A stretch of DNA of 64,000 bases from Melanopsichium pennsylvanicum. Its lineage: Eukaryota > Basidiomycota > Ustilaginomycetes > Ustilaginales. This document shows positions 31,231 through 44,606 of this stretch, one piece after another (the first letter of the stretch is position 1; the number at the start of each line of letters is the position of its first letter). The notes under the pieces were generated by a model that saw only the letters and a list, made by a program, of their open reading frames with translations, had not been told where the DNA came from and did not search any database. The stretch is from assembly GCA_900208305.1 (NCBI GenBank), contig OAPG01000011.1, forward strand, positions 1 through 64,000, given 5' to 3'. A program made the translations under genes and the position numbers.

Positions 31231-34200
31231 CATATATATTTCAATAAGAAAGCGCGTCCATCGCTGACTCACACGGTGTGCGCCAGGAAGCGCGTCACAG
31301 GCGCACATCTCGACAAGTTTGGATGTGAATGTCTAGCATCCATCTAGACTATAACTTGATTCAGACAACATTTAGTCTTGGGTTCAAAGATGGAATATGA
31401 ATAGAATATCTTCCCACGCTAATAGAGGTGAGCACCCATATTATGCGGAGGTTCCATGCTCTTGACCCAGAGATGCGTGGAAGTAAATCCGCGGTGACTA
31501 AGGCCGAGATGGGCGGGAACAGATGCTCAGGTGGCGTGGCAGCTTGAGATCCAGGATGCTTCAGCACGAGCTTATCAGCTTTGTGAGGGAGGTTCGAATC
31601 CTCCTTTGTGCTTTTGCCAAGCTTAGAAGGATTAGAGGGATTGAGATAGGTGCCAGATCATGCAAGACCTCGATCAAGGTGGATGGAAAAAGGGAAACAA
31701 GAGCCAGACGCAATACATAGATGCCGAGGCTTGCATTTGAGGTTGAGTTTAGTTAGCATAGCAACAGCGCAAGCGGATCCGCGATTGCATTTGGTTGGCC
31801 TTCCTTTGTGGTTTTTGGTCAAGCGTACCGAGCGCGGACTTGTATGAAAGTTCTGGCGCGCTGAGCAACGTTGTCCGTGAAAGGTAGGGCAGACTAAGTC
31901 GGCAAACGTGATGCATCCAGACATGTCGATTCCAAATACGTTCGACTGATCAGGATAGCTCCAGAAGTGGCCAGATACTAGATGGGCCAAGCTACAGAAG
32001 AAACATGTTATGTACGCCACGATGTTGAACCGTGCGCCTTGTTCCTTACTGGGGATATAAAGGGATGGGAAAGCTTAGCGAGAGGGAAAGAGCGAGATCG
32101 TTACAACCACCTCAGTGCTGCCCCAATCTGGAGGCAAGGAGATGAGAAAGGCGTTGAAACGAGAAAGAAAGGTGTCAAAAAACTCGATCCATCGGCTGGT
32201 GCACGAGTTCGCTTGAACGCCGCCCTACCAAAGGGGCAAGTAAAAGAGGACAACATCAGTACGCTAAAGGCGTCCAAGTGAGCAGCAAGCGAAGTAGCGG
32301 GCCTGGACACGCGCAGAACACGATAAAATCAGCCTAGGGAGCTGGCTCAGAATTCTGCTTTGACTCGCGGTTTGAGAACATAATATACTGTACAAGCATG
32401 AAGTCAAGTGCTGCATTTCCGACATGGTGTGGAAGATATTGTGCGTGGATCATGTTTCGCACATCGATGGGTGCGCATTCTTTCAGCCGACTCTCGGCTG
32501 CGGGGATTGCTCGATGCTCAGTGTGACCTCACTCATATTTGCTCCAGGTTGACTGACAGGTGCTTACGCCGATCGTGCCTAATTTTCGAATGTAAAAAGT
32601 AGTTGGCGTGCAAACGTGAAAGAGGCGGCGAAGCCAAATGCTCGCTTGTACCTTGCCTTTGCTCTAGCAGAGATGGAATTCGGTAAGCGTTCCGGCAAAA
32701 AGGTTGAATTGCACTTGCCAGATCTTGAGCCGCAATCTGATATCTCAAGGGCAATCTTCAGCCTGACATGAGCATGAAAGTGGGACTGACAAAGCCTATC
32801 TCGTGTTGTCGGTAATAACTCGCTACAGAGTGATTGTCAGTCATTGTATCGAAAATCATTAACTCGCCCATAACTATGTCTGACACGTGCTGAAGTCGTG
32901 CCAACGTGAGGCTCCAGAATAAGATGACGTTCCAAAGCGGCGCGGACTGTCCCCGTATTGCGCAGGAGTACATGCTTATGGCGATTCACTGGGACTCCAA
33001 TCGGCGCTGCCCTACGCCGAACAATTGACCGGAAAATAGTATGACGATACTGAACACAAGCGTCCTTGCAAAACATAAGTGATGTGTGCATCTTTTGTGG
33101 CTGCCAAACTTGTCAAAGCCAGGTCAGGGCTCAGTCGCGATAGTTTTCATGTTTTCGGCTCGATTTGGCTCCGAAGCAGCCAGCTACTGCAAACAAATGT
33201 CTTGGTACCTCCAACCTCAGCTTCAGGCTGAGAAAATAAGGAAAAAGGAAACCAAATAAGGGGTCAGGTGATTCCGAGGGGTCTCAGGCGGACCGAAACC
33301 CTCACTGTTGCCCCTCGAAGTGGAAGGTGTGTATGGCGATGGCGACCGCAAGTAGCCTCGCACTGAATTTTGGTCGACGAGATTAATCAGGTTGCAAACT
33401 TGTTTTTAAGTTGTAGATCTGCATGTCTTCTGCCCTTCGACACTTGATGAACTGGTTCTGTAGCATCATTCGAATTGCATTTATTCGCCGCGAGATGAGC
33501 CAGGACATAGTTGTGTTACCTATTGTCGGCCTTCATAGAGGAGGAGACCTCAGGCAAGGGACAGCGGATACCAGCGAGACCGAGGCTCGCGCTTGGCTTC
33601 ATCGCTTTGTCTTACTTGTCCTTGTCAAGTGTACCGGCATCTTTTAATTCTTGATCGTGATCCACGTCCCGTGTCTTGTCTCACATGGATTCTATATTTC
33701 TCCTTGGCGATGAAAACAGGCAGGCTCGATTCTTGACATGGTGATCCTAGTTGGAAAACTCTGGCCCCGATGTCTTGCAACTTTCCGTCTGGCGAGAGCC
33801 TGTTGTAACGTGGATGTAAATTTTAATTGATTTTTGATATGCCGCCCTTACACCGCGTCCATTCTATTCTAGAGCTCAGGGAATTTTACCATTCGATTCA
33901 GCCGACGGTCCCTGCATCTCAACGCCTCTTCGCGAATTTTTCAGGATAAATTCCCCTGTGAACGGACCAGGTCCATGACATTTTCCAACATTCGGTTGCA
34001 AAGTTTTGTCCCCAACATCGCGGCGTGGGAACATCAGATCAAATACTGTACTTTATTTTGATCTTTCACCATGTGCCAAGGATAGAGACCCAGCTCTTAA
34101 TGGGATGATATCACACACTTTGATGCCGCTGGTGAGATCCTGATCAAGATGGCCGTTGCACTGGTTTGAAAGCACAACTTGCAGTTTCCTCGTCTCGTCT

Positions 34201-37200
34201 ACGCAAGCTCATACAGTCCGTCATGTTTGAAAAGTGGCTAGGTCAAGACCGCCTCCTTTGCTATGAGCTTGGTAAGCACCATCCAAACGACCATTGGAGT
34301 GAAAGTGTATTGTGAGTTGAAGCTCGTTCGGAACATAAGGCTGTTCGCGAAAAGACAAAAAGGGGTGGTCTGAACCAACGCACACGCATACGCAAGAAGC
34401 ACAGGTATGTAAGATTCGAGCTTCTATGTACGATCTCGAACCTCTGGTCCCTCAACACGAGCAATGCGGGAAGAGCAAAGCCAAATCTTGTAATTTAGAT
34501 TACGAACGCTGGACAGAATCAATGCTCGCCTTGACGCTTGCAGCTCGACAACCCACTGGGATTTCGTTGCGCAACAACCAAAAAAAAAAAAAAAAAAAAA
34601 GGTTGCTCGAACTGAGTGCAATGGCTTAATCGTTCATAGAGGTGAAGCACCAATCATCAAGCCGGAGGTTGGAAAGCAGAACGAGCACTACACCATGACT
34701 GAAAGCGAACTACATACTCTGTACGGCGAGCACATGCTAGAGGTAGAGCTTGATCGTGGGGCGAGCTGATTGGTATGCGAGTTCGAATGGCGCGGCAATG
34801 TCTCAGATCAGATACAGTGATGCATGATCGGAAGATGGAACTGGTCATGATTTCAGTGGGTCGTGTTGTGGGTCTGTCAATGGTGTCGTCGGTGCTAATG
34901 GAGGAGGTGATGGCGAGGGTGGTAGACCTCGCAACCTTATTTGAGTGCAAGCGCCTCTCACCACACTTCTTGTCTCGGTAAGGTGTCAAGCGAGCCAGTC
35001 GCTCTGCAATCGGTTTAACAAGAAAGTCCATCAGGGTGCGGCGTCTTGATGCTTTCTGGTCCAAGAGAGGTGCTCACGCGCCTCTGCTCGTGTAGAAGAA
35101 AGCCGCACACCGAGGAAAAGAACACATACCTGCAGACTCGATTGCTGATGTAAGGGGACATTCATACAGTATTTGCTTTGTGATCAACAGCGGGAAAAAA
35201 AACTCCTTGCCATGACGAAGCGTAGCATCCCTGCATCGATCCGGCAAGGATCAAGCCTCGTTCAGCTGAATTGACTGCATCGCATCGCCGTTTTACCCTT
35301 CCAAACGGGTTATGCCGCGCTTGAAGGCAAATTTTTGGCAGATATCTCTTGTTTTTGCGGTTTTTTCTGCACACGAGGCTCGTCGATGAATGCTCTTCCA
35401 GATAATCTCTTGTCTCGTTAGGGGGGACACTTGGCTTTGATACTTCTTCGGCCGCGGTCTCAGAAGGCGGCGATCTCGGTGTCATTTTGGACAAAGAAGG
35501 GCGTATAATGCTCGTGCGTCGTTCCATCTGTGTCTGTGATAAGCCGAGTCCTGCCCTCTCCCCTTGCCTTCTCCCATTTTACACGTGTCCATCGGCCGCT
35601 GCCACCTTCGAAAGGTCTTCTCAGCCTGCTGCTCGGAACGACAAATAGGTTGCAAGGATCAAATAGACTTGAGTCTCATGCCATCGGTGCGGTCTATGAT
35701 TCGATGAGCTTCTTGCCAATGTTCTGATGCAAAGCTTGTTTGTACGTAACGGCAGGATTTAATAGAATCTTGTTAAGATCGCCTCATCCAATTTGGGAAT
35801 AGCTCATCTAAAACTGTAGTTACGGTATGTAAAACTTTGCATTTAGTAGAGCGAAATCTTTGGTATCTGTGATTACCTGCGTGTTGAGAGCGCCGGGCGC
35901 TTGAACTAGCATTAAGTTAAGAATGATTCAGAGGGGAAAAACAAGAGAAAATATAAAGGAATACAAAGATTTCAAGACCCAGAACTGTCGAGGCTCATGT
36001 ACGCGCAATGAAAGAATAGTATGGGAGTTGTTATATTGAAGCATCTTCCGTGGGAAGATGCCGTGAATTTGTAAACAGTGGGGGGTACAAAAATCTTATT
36101 GACGTGCACGCGCGCCTTGTTCTACGATATTCTGCAACAGGACCAAGGACGGGGTTAGCATGAATTTCGAAAAACCAACATACATGATTAGATCTTCGCT
36201 CCCACGATCTCGCTTCATGTGCGGCCCTTCGCCTTTCGGGTTGTGGTCCCTTTTTGCTTCGGTTGCACTCATCCTCGACTAAGATGAGCAAGATGCGAGT
36301 CGAGGCCGATGATTCACCGCAATTACCAGACGTCTCGACCTGAGCAGTCAGGATGCACTGCAGTCGGCCACAAAATGTGGCTCGTAACTCTGGCCCCACT
36401 TAGACACTACCGCCACCAAACTACTCTGTTCTTGTCCATCCGCATCTTCCTCTTGCATCCACGAGAGTGTAAGCCACCTCTCTTGCATGATGTGGTGGTC
36501 GATTTCCACCCATGAGATTCTCGCAATACGCCAATACGGGGCGATCTCGCTTTTTCCGAGCTTTTCTATCAGTCGATGTGCTTCGTCGTCGACCTTTGAG
36601 TGGCTCCTTTGCCTTGCCTTGAGGTTCATGAGAAATGTAAAAATAAACCGTAGCATTTGTGAAATCGTGGAAGCGGAACGACGTCTTTCCAAGAGCGCTG
36701 GGTCAACTTTGAGTCCCCGAATCCTGGTCTGTCTCTCTCCGCTCTCATTATAATTGTGAACACCACACATCAAGCGAACTTGAGTCGGACTGACTCAGTC
36801 TATTGGCTCTCTCTGACATGAATGAGAGCACCATGTGATTACTCCGCTGCAGACACTGTTCGGCTTTGCTTGGCTGTGAGACCGGATAGCACGCTCGGTT
36901 TGAACTTTTCTCTCCGCGGCCCCCTCTCTCTGCTGAGGTGCATGCGAACCACGTTGACATCGCCTTTTCCGAGGCGAAAAGCGCTCAAGCCTTTTTTCTC
37001 GTCTGCGGGATCATCCTTTGTCATGACGAAAGGGCCGATTCATACAGCCGACGAGCAAGGGTCTGGTCCGTGTTTCTATCCTGTAGGGACGGGAGTCACT
37101 CCAAATTAGGGCTGATATGGGTATCGCCGATGGGATCACCATGCTCTTCTCGGTCCATCTCGTGTCTCTGTCTTGTCTGGATCGTGTGCATGAATTCGTC

Positions 37201-38328
37201 AGGCGCTCCTTCTACCTCGCTCATTCGTACCTCTGTGCTCATGACCCTTACTTGAGGCGCACTATCTCTTAGCAACCCACCAAGATTTGCCGCAAGTCAT
37301 CCATCTCGGTTCATCCGCGTCCAGTTTGATTCCGAACATAGTGTCTGCAGACCACCTTCTCTTTCTTCCTAGTTCCCCACACACACCTCCATTCCTTTCA
37401 TCGAGTTCGGTATCCTAGCAGCGATACTCTTGACCTCATATTCGACTGCGTCTTGCACTCCAAGCGCACAGCTCGGCATACCGCACATCAGACGTGTTAC
37501 TGGGCCGCTCCCTCCATCTCTCTCCTCGACTACGATTGGAGCGTCAGCGTCCAGGATCTTTTTTTCAATAAAGAAAGATCTTTGTTTGGTCTTGACGCCT
37601 TTCCCGGCACCTCCTGCGACCGTCTTGTTTCTGGCGCTTGCAACCCGTCGTTGCACTCTCGCTTCTACCTTCGCTCAGCCTTTCTTCCGCTTTGGCCGCA
37701 CATATCTCACTTTTCGCGACTTTGCAACTCATCACCCGACTGGACCCGCAAGTTTACTCTTTTTGACCAAACGATATGAATTTTTGTTCCTGATCTCCAT
37801 TTCGATCCACGAAATCTCGTATTGAGGAGATCACCTACACCGCATCCGACACGATCTACTTCTTGCGTGTCCTTTCGTCACATGCTTTGTTGAGTCAGCA
37901 CTCTTAGCGGCTTCGCTTCTTAACTCAGCACATCACCGGGACCCCGAAATCTGATATCCAGGCTTTTTTATAGCGACGGCTCTTCCGTCTCCCACCATCT
38001 TCACCCATGCACAAGGCCTACCTCGAAGCTTACCAGGCACTGCTTTGCACATCTGTCACATCCGTGTTCAATCATCAGCTCCGGTAGCTCCGATAGATCC
38101 GAGAAGCTCCCTCCTCTATAAGCAGTGTTGCCCAGATACTCTCGACTATACAGGGGCTGAAATTCCACAAGAATTCTAGTCGAGTGTCACAACCTTCTAG
38201 AGACAGCGGACCCTGCCTTCCCGGTGCAGCCACTGGCAAAAGTCCCAAAGTGACGGCCTTAATCATCTCTGACAATTGTCCACTGTCTGCAGCGACCGTC
38301 TCATCTGGTCTCCTCAGCCCCTCGGCAT
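31231..38328. other. Gene-poor stretch of about 7 kb
   Basis: No gene I can support. Minus-strand frames at 35162-35527 (starting MERRTSIIRPSLSKM) and 34657-35064 could be exons of one small unknown gene, but I found no phase-consistent intron joining them. A minus-strand frame at 36348-36773 (141 codons) is another weak candidate. A poly-A run of about 20 lies near 34580-34599. The right end, about 37.3-38.3 kb, is pyrimidine-rich and probably contains the promoter and 5' UTR of the GATA factor. Confidence 0.4.
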
Positions 38329-40587
38329 ATGTTGGTTTGCGAGAACATTGACACTTTTTTCGAAGCAACTTCTCCTTTCAGGCAACGTTCAAGCATACCC
38401 CGCCGTTTCGACGCACCTAAGGCAGAGTACCCTCACATCCATCTCGCCAACAGAGCTGCCGCTGTGTCCGATCGGACACCGGCAATGCCACGACTCTTCA
38501 TTGGTCGTGCACGGTCTCCACATTCGCGCTCCTTCAACGCAGATGGGAGCTCCCTTTCGAGCATAGACGCTGCTGCCCGCCGCCATCCCACGTCCTCGGA
38601 CGACAGGGCCAATATGGATCCCCGCTCAAAGCAGACCAAGGTCACCCTGCCACCTCTTTCATCGCTCACAACCTCCATCGACCTCGAACGTAGGCATGAT
38701 CTGGCAACCCGCCATGAGCGCGATCCTCTGGCACTGAGTCCGCCTACGCGATCGCATGATGTAGCCATGCAGGCCGCGAAACAAATACGGATGGCAGACC
38801 TTGAGTCAGGTCCCCGCTACATGCCACAGGATCGTCGCTGGTCCGTCGACCATGATAATGTAAGGTCGGCAGTGTGCTCTCACACCGTTCACAAAGGTGG
38901 AAGCACGACTGCCGTGTCTGGCTCGCCATCTTTGCGCAATCCAGCGCCAACGTCTTCGTCCTCTACGCTCCGTGTGATCGAGTCGACACGGCCTCGCTCC
39001 TTTTCGTCGCCACACAGAAACAGATTGAAAGATCCGGCGAGAAGATCCTCTCTAGCCGACACCTCTGAGGTGGATCGACTTCTCGAGGGTCTCATATACA
39101 TTCAAGACATCAACCGACGTCTCGGACTCACCACATCGGGCCCTGCATCGCCTTCCATCTTTCAAAATCCGGGCGCAGCTGAACGTCTCCGCGGCAAACT
39201 TGAGCAAGAGCTCAACATCATGGCCCATTTCTCGCGTGCTCGTGCCAAATCCGTTGCCGAACATCTCGGATTCCCTGCCTATCTCGTTCCAGGACGAAAA
39301 GCGTCGCAAGAGGCCGTAACCCAGCAGTATAATGTTGTTGCGCCCATCATCGGAACTGATCAAGCCGGTCATGTCATGCGGCCCCGGGCCGACAGTACCG
39401 ACAGAGCGCATTCGTCCATGGCACGTCTTACCCTGGACGAACGACGTTACCGACACCTCGACTGTGCCCGTCACACTGAAACGATCGAGAATGAGTATGA
39501 GGATGCCCGCAGAGGATACCACCTTAACGGGCTAAGTACGTATGCCTCGTGCTCCTTTCATGCTGACCCATCGCTTCGTACCATCTCGAGAGCCATCTCA
39601 TTTGAGCATCCCCGTTCTGTTCAGCATCGGTCTCAGCCCACTCATCATGCCGAACACGGGCAATCTGATTTGGACCGCTTCGACGTGGATGCAGGGATGC
39701 AGCCAGATCATGCCATGCGAGCAGCCATGGTCTCAACTGATGTGCCGCCGATGTACTGCCCCGACGGTCAACGTCAACAACAGATGGAGCTGCTCGACCG
39801 CAGACGCTTGGCAGGCAAAGGTATGAAGAGGGTTCGAAAGCGCAAGAACGAGCATCACCAAGAGTGTCTCGGCTGCCAAGCAAAGGAAACACCAGAGTGG
39901 AGGAAGGGACCCATGGGACCTCGAACGCTTTGCAATGCTTGCGGCCTCCTCTTTGCCAAGCTTACCAAGCGCAAGCAGCAGGGAGCGGAGGCAGCCGCCA
40001 AAGCCAGCGGCAAGACCGCGCAGGAAATTGTTCGCGAGCATGAGGAATCGCCCGGTGCCAAACAAGCAAGTCTCGAGGCTCTTCGAGCCGAACTGAACCT
40101 TGCCAATGGCATGCGGAATCGAGCTTCATCCTCTTCAGCGCCCATCGGGGACATACATCCTATTTTCGTCCATATGCAACCCGCCTGCTCCCACAAAGGC
40201 ACGCAGGATCTCGCCCAACCCTGGCCTGTACAGCATCGCGAAGACCTTCAACCCTTCTCTCACCAGGTTCCTCCGCACCATCGACAGACCATGTCCTTGC
40301 AGCTTGGCGAGCCATCTCATCTTCGCACCACAACTGGTCGAGCCAACTCGCTCGGCTATGTCGAGAGCTTTGAGCCCCTCGGTGGCCGTCCCATTAGCAG
40401 TGTTAGTGGACCAGCAAGGCACATGCGACCCTATTCGCAGGGTAACTCGGGTATCTCGTATCCGTCTCCTTCTCATCCTGGCAGGCAACGATCTGCCTCG
40501 ACGCTTTTTGTCGCAGCCGCACCACCTTACGACAGACCCATGTCGCCCAACATTCCACCGCAACGACGACATCATCCGTACATGTAA
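38329..40587 (+). CDS. GATA-type zinc-finger transcription factor
   Basis: A single exon of 752 residues, ATG at 38329 (later Met residues are possible starts). One GATA finger lies at residues 513-538: CLGC ... LCNAC with 18 residues in the loop (C513, C516, C535, C538) and the core TPEWRKGPMGPRTLCNACG. The CX2CX18CX2C spacing is that of White-Collar-2-like and some plant GATA factors, not the CX17C nitrogen-regulator type. A basic run KRVRKRKNEHH precedes the finger and may serve nuclear import. The rest is Ser/Pro/Arg/His-rich and looks disordered; I see no PAS domain, so a WC-2 identity is not supported. It presumably binds GATA sites in DNA; target genes are unknown. Confidence 0.85.
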   Translation: MLVCENIDTFFEATSPFRQRSSIPRRFDAPKAEYPHIHLANRAAAVSDRTPAMPRLFIGRARSPHSRSFNADGSSLSSIDAAARRHPTSSDDRANMDPRSKQTKVTLPPLSSLTTSIDLERRHDLATRHERDPLALSPPTRSHDVAMQAAKQIRMADLESGPRYMPQDRRWSVDHDNVRSAVCSHTVHKGGSTTAVSGSPSLRNPAPTSSSSTLRVIESTRPRSFSSPHRNRLKDPARRSSLADTSEVDRLLEGLIYIQDINRRLGLTTSGPASPSIFQNPGAAERLRGKLEQELNIMAHFSRARAKSVAEHLGFPAYLVPGRKASQEAVTQQYNVVAPIIGTDQAGHVMRPRADSTDRAHSSMARLTLDERRYRHLDCARHTETIENEYEDARRGYHLNGLSTYASCSFHADPSLRTISRAISFEHPRSVQHRSQPTHHAEHGQSDLDRFDVDAGMQPDHAMRAAMVSTDVPPMYCPDGQRQQQMELLDRRRLAGKGMKRVRKRKNEHHQECLGCQAKETPEWRKGPMGPRTLCNACGLLFAKLTKRKQQGAEAAAKASGKTAQEIVREHEESPGAKQASLEALRAELNLANGMRNRASSSSAPIGDIHPIFVHMQPACSHKGTQDLAQPWPVQHREDLQPFSHQVPPHHRQTMSLQLGEPSHLRTTTGRANSLGYVESFEPLGGRPISSVSGPARHMRPYSQGNSGISYPSPSHPGRQRSASTLFVAAAPPYDRPMSPNIPPQRRHHPYM

Positions 40588-40868
40588 TCGTACTCTACAT
40601 TTCTTTCCGCCTTAGCAATTAGCAATGGATTGCAATAATACACGCAAGCTCAGTCACTTTTCCCAAGCTTGATATAGCATTGTGTTGGTGTTGTCAATTT
40701 GAACTGACCGGCTCCTTTTGTGATTCTTCTTGCGTTCCGTGGTCAGCCCCCTGATAACAATGAGCAGACCCCCTAGCTACGCTTTGTCATGTCCATCTTC
40801 CACGGAACGCAGCCAAATGATAGAGGCAGAGTAGAGCATGAGAAGAGCGAAGGTACATTCCGGCCGAA

Positions 40869-40900
<32 letters not shown>

Positions 40901-41361
40901 CCACACACACACACACCCCCACCACAAACCCGAAGTTTGGGCTGAGTCAAGAGTCAAGTACAGGTCATGCATACTCGCGGTCAGTGTGGAGGAAATTTGG
41001 GTCTCGGTTGTTACCGATCGATGCTTCTGTTGAATACTTTCCTCGCCGCTGCCTCCTTGTCTTTACACCATCGCCACCACATTTTGTTCCAGCGGCTTCT
41101 CGGCGCATCACTATCCACCCAGCACCGTATTTGCATATGATTTGGTCAGTGTTGTGATAAAAGAAGGGCTCCTAAAAGCCTGACGGCAAAGCGCGTCATC
41201 ACATCCTTGCTGCTTGCACCAATCCGTCCCTCCAACAGCGTATATTCGCCTCTCCTCAGTAACGCAGCGGACGAAGGGAACCAGCGTGAAAGGCTGATTT
41301 CCAGAAAGGAGCGTTTCTCTACGACAGACTCGCAAACAGAAGTGACAAGCATCAGTCCACG
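40588..41361. other. Intergenic between the GATA factor and XPB
   Basis: About 770 bases. A poly-A run of about 26 (from about 40874) is followed by a CA-repeat. The right part serves as XPB promoter; no other feature. Confidence 0.5.
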
Positions 41362-44112
41362 ATGTCGGAAGGCGCTCGACCCCGCCTGACTGTGAAATTG
41401 CGGCCCAACTCGACCACCACCAGCGCAGCAACTTCAGGCACAGCATCGCGAGCACAAAGTTCCCGCAATACCTCAGCCAGCTATCGCGAAGATGATGACG
41501 AGGATAGAGAGCAGGCTTTCGCCCTAGATGATGGGTTTGTGTCGGAAGACTCCGGCGATGACTATGGCGGCAGCGGCAGCAACAGCAGGCGAGCAGGCAA
41601 GTCTGCAGCCGCCAAGAGAGCAAAGGCTAGCGTCGCTCCCGCTCGACAACACCCTTTATCGGGCGTTGCGCCGCGCTACAGCGGACCCGCGGTGGATGAA
41701 GTTGATGAGCAGGCCCGATACGAGTCTGGTGAGCTCCGATTCCATACCCGCGACTTCACCAAGATGCCGCTCAAGCTCGACCATGCAAGCCGCCCGCTTT
41801 GGATCTCGCCCGACGATGGACACATCATTCTCGAAGGCTTCAGTCCGCTCGCCGAGCAGGCTCAAGATTTCCTCATCGCCATCGCCGAACCTGTCAGCCG
41901 ACCTGCTTACATTCATGAATACAAGCTCACACCCTATTCGCTCTACGCTGCTGTCTCCGTCGGCTTGCAGCCGAATGACATCATCGAAGTGCTCAACCGC
42001 CTGTCAAAAGTGCCGGTACCGGATGCGGTGCTCGACTTCATCCGCGAATACACAGCAAGTTTTGGCAAAATCAAGCTCGTGCTCAAGCAGAACAAGTACT
42101 TTGTCGAAAGCGCGCATCCAGAAATCCTTCAGACACTGCTGCAAGACAGTGTCATTGGCACAGCAAGAGTAAGAGAGGATCCCAATGTCGCCAGATCTGG
42201 GTGGATGGAAGTTCTGGGCAAAACGCAAGCTCCTACAAGAGGCGATCTCGTGATCCCGGGAACGGAGAGCGCAGCTAGAAGGGCAAGACAGCAGGCTGCT
42301 GCCACTGGACAGCTATTAAGTGCCGCGAACGCTGGTATCAAGTCGGGTGCAAGCGCTTCTGGACCTCCACCTGAAAATGCAAATGCCTCACGCAGAGAAG
42401 ATGAAGCCGATCTGTTCTCCGCCATCATTGGTGTCGATGAAGCGGACGAGCTCGATGAAGATGACACGGTGCACAGTTTCGAGATTGCTGAAGAGTACAT
42501 CGAGCAAGTCAAAAAGCGTTGCAACGAAATTGGATACCCAATGTTGGAAGAGTACGATTTCCGCAACGATCAGCTCAACGCCGACCTCGAGATCGATCTC
42601 AAGCCCATCACCCACATCCGACCTTACCAAGAAAAGAGTCTCGCCAAGATGTTTGGTAACGGCCGTGCCCGAAGTGGCATCATTGTTCTCCCTTGTGGAG
42701 CAGGCAAAACCCTCGTCGGCATCACCGCTGCTTGCACCATCAAAAAGAGCTGCCTCGTCCTTTGCACTAGCAGTGTCAGTGTCATGCAGTGGCGCCAGCA
42801 GTTCTTACAATGGAGCAACATCCAAGACAATCAGATCTCTGTCTTCACTGCAGATCAAAAGGAGAAGTTCTCGGGAGCATCGGGTATTGTCGTCTCCACC
42901 TACTCCATGGTCGCCAATACCGGAAAACGATCGCACACGTCGCAAAAGATGATGAATTTCCTCGAGAGCCGCGAGTGGGGTTTCATCTTGCTGGATGAGG
43001 TGCATGTCGTTCCAGCGAGCATGTTCAGACGGGTTCTAACCAAGATCAAGGCGCATTCCAAACTGGGTTTGACAGCAACGCTTGTGCGAGAAGACGAAAA
43101 GATTGATGAACTCAATTTCCTCGTCGGTCCCAAGCTTTACGAGGCCAACTGGATGGATCTCGCTGCCAAGGGTCACATTGCAACGGTTCAATGTGCTGAA
43201 GTATGGTGCCCCATGACGCCAGAATTCTATCGTGAATATCTGCGAGAGAAGAGCAGAAAGAAGATGCTTCTCTACTGCATGAACCCAAACAAGTTTCAAG
43301 CCTGTCAATTTCTGATTGACTACCACGAGAATCGAGGAGACAAAATTATTGTCTTTTCTGACAATGTGTATGCCCTGGAAGCGTATGCGTTCAAACTCAA
43401 GAAACCATTCATTCACGGCGGTACCGCCCATCTGGAACGTATGCGCATTCTGCAAAACTTCCAGCACAACCCTTTGGTCAATACTATTTTTCTTTCCAAG
43501 GTTGGCGATACCTCGATCGACCTCCCCGAGGCCACATGTCTCATCCAAATCTCGTCGCATTTCGGATCGCGTCGTCAGGAAGCACAGCGACTTGGTCGAA
43601 TCCTTCGAGCCAAGAGGAGGAACGACGAGGGATTTAATGCATTTTTCTACAGCTTGGTCAGCAAAGACACATCCGAGATGTTCTACTCGACCAAGCGGCA
43701 ACAATTTCTCATTGATCAAGGTTACGCATTCAGGGTCATCACGCATTTGGTTGGGATGGAGGATTTGCCAGGATTGGTCTACAAGAGTCAAGCAGAGCAA
43801 ATTGAACTGCTGCAAAGTGTGCTGATCGCGAATGAGAGCGATGCAGATCTGGGATCTGATTTGCAGGGTACGGAGTTTGGTTCTGCTCGTCGAGGGGGCG
43901 GCGGTGGGGGTCCAGGCGGGACAATGAACGCAGGCATTGCCAAGGCACAGAGAACGACAGGCTCGCTCAATGCTCTTAGTGGCGCTCAACACATGTCATA
44001 CATAGAGCGAAACAGATCGGTGAACAAGACATTGACGAAGGAGCAGGGCGGAAGACACAAGATGTTTCAGAAACGCGCTGATAAGGCCAAGCGCAAGAAT
44101 GTGGACGACTAA
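41362..44112 (+). CDS. SSL2: XPB/Rad25 (Ssl2) DNA helicase/translocase of TFIIH
   Basis: An intron-less frame of 916 residues, slightly longer than the yeast protein because of low-complexity tails. The N-terminal damage-recognition region contains [20 protein letters not shown]. The helicase core has PCGAGKT (Lys449), the DEVH box at 545-548, VREDEK (the RED motif of XPB) and motif [18 protein letters not shown]. The C-terminus keeps [13 protein letters not shown] and [12 protein letters not shown], both typical of XPB. As a TFIIH subunit it opens promoter DNA for RNA polymerase II and acts in nucleotide excision repair. All catalytic motifs are intact. An internal acidic insertion near residue 370 ([11 protein letters not shown]) is disordered. 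Confidence 0.97.
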   Translation: MSEGARPRLTVKLRPNSTTTSAATSGTASRAQSSRNTSASYREDDDEDREQAFALDDGFVSEDSGDDYGGSGSNSRRAGKSAAAKRAKASVAPARQHPLSGVAPRYSGPAVDEVDEQARYESGELRFHTRDFTKMPLKLDHASRPLWISPDDGHIILEGFSPLAEQAQDFLIAIAEPVSRPAYIHEYKLTPYSLYAAVSVGLQPNDIIEVLNRLSKVPVPDAVLDFIREYTASFGKIKLVLKQNKYFVESAHPEILQTLLQDSVIGTARVREDPNVARSGWMEVLGKTQAPTRGDLVIPGTESAARRARQQAAATGQLLSAANAGIKSGASASGPPPENANASRREDEADLFSAIIGVDEADELDEDDTVHSFEIAEEYIEQVKKRCNEIGYPMLEEYDFRNDQLNADLEIDLKPITHIRPYQEKSLAKMFGNGRARSGIIVLPCGAGKTLVGITAACTIKKSCLVLCTSSVSVMQWRQQFLQWSNIQDNQISVFTADQKEKFSGASGIVVSTYSMVANTGKRSHTSQKMMNFLESREWGFILLDEVHVVPASMFRRVLTKIKAHSKLGLTATLVREDEKIDELNFLVGPKLYEANWMDLAAKGHIATVQCAEVWCPMTPEFYREYLREKSRKKMLLYCMNPNKFQACQFLIDYHENRGDKIIVFSDNVYALEAYAFKLKKPFIHGGTAHLERMRILQNFQHNPLVNTIFLSKVGDTSIDLPEATCLIQISSHFGSRRQEAQRLGRILRAKRRNDEGFNAFFYSLVSKDTSEMFYSTKRQQFLIDQGYAFRVITHLVGMEDLPGLVYKSQAEQIELLQSVLIANESDADLGSDLQGTEFGSARRGGGGGGPGGTMNAGIAKAQRTTGSLNALSGAQHMSYIERNRSVNKTLTKEQGGRHKMFQKRADKAKRKNVDD

Positions 44113-44606
44113 CCAAAAGCAGCTTCATTGTCTTAATTTGCGTGGCCATACTTCACAATGTGACGCTCATACAAGACACAGCTTAGTGTGGCTTCGCTAT
44201 CGTGGGTGTGACGCCGTGAGAGAACGCAGTATGCTCAGTCAAACTTCGAGAGACAGTGAGCGCCACGTTGGTTCAGTTACTCGCGAACGATTGAGTCGGT
44301 GACAGTAAACGGCCGCATTTTTGGGCGTGCACGTCCAACCTCCACCAATTTCGCAGACCTGCAAAAGTCACAAGTTGATATCTTGCATCCAGCATCATCG
44401 CTTATCGCCCAAAGATTCGGCTCGAGTGCAAATCAAATTATTCTAACTTCGTCATCTTGTGATCCTTCCACCATCGACCCTGTCGCCAACCTCAAAGCTC
44501 ATTGAATCCATTCGCAATACGTTGGCCTGGCATCCGCACCAGCATCCTTCGTCAGATCACGCTCGTTGCGACCACGCACATCACGCCTTCAAGAGACACG
44601 CATACC
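44113..44606. other. Intergenic between XPB and the PRKRIP1-like gene
   Basis: About 490 bases; the right part is the promoter and 5' UTR of the next gene. No other feature seen. Confidence 0.5.

Noticed and set aside
31571..31621. tRNA-like sequence with a good T arm (GGAGG-TTCGAAT-CCTCC) and a possible acceptor pairing
   Set aside because: Only about 49 bases lie between the acceptor halves, with no room for D and anticodon arms; at most a tRNA fragment.
35162..35527. A two-exon minus-strand gene with 34657-35064
   Set aside because: No GT-AG intron with matching phase connected the frames without meeting a stop codon.
43036..43992. A 318-codon minus-strand frame antisense to XPB
   Set aside because: It is a shadow of the XPB gene; the sense strand encodes all conserved helicase motifs.
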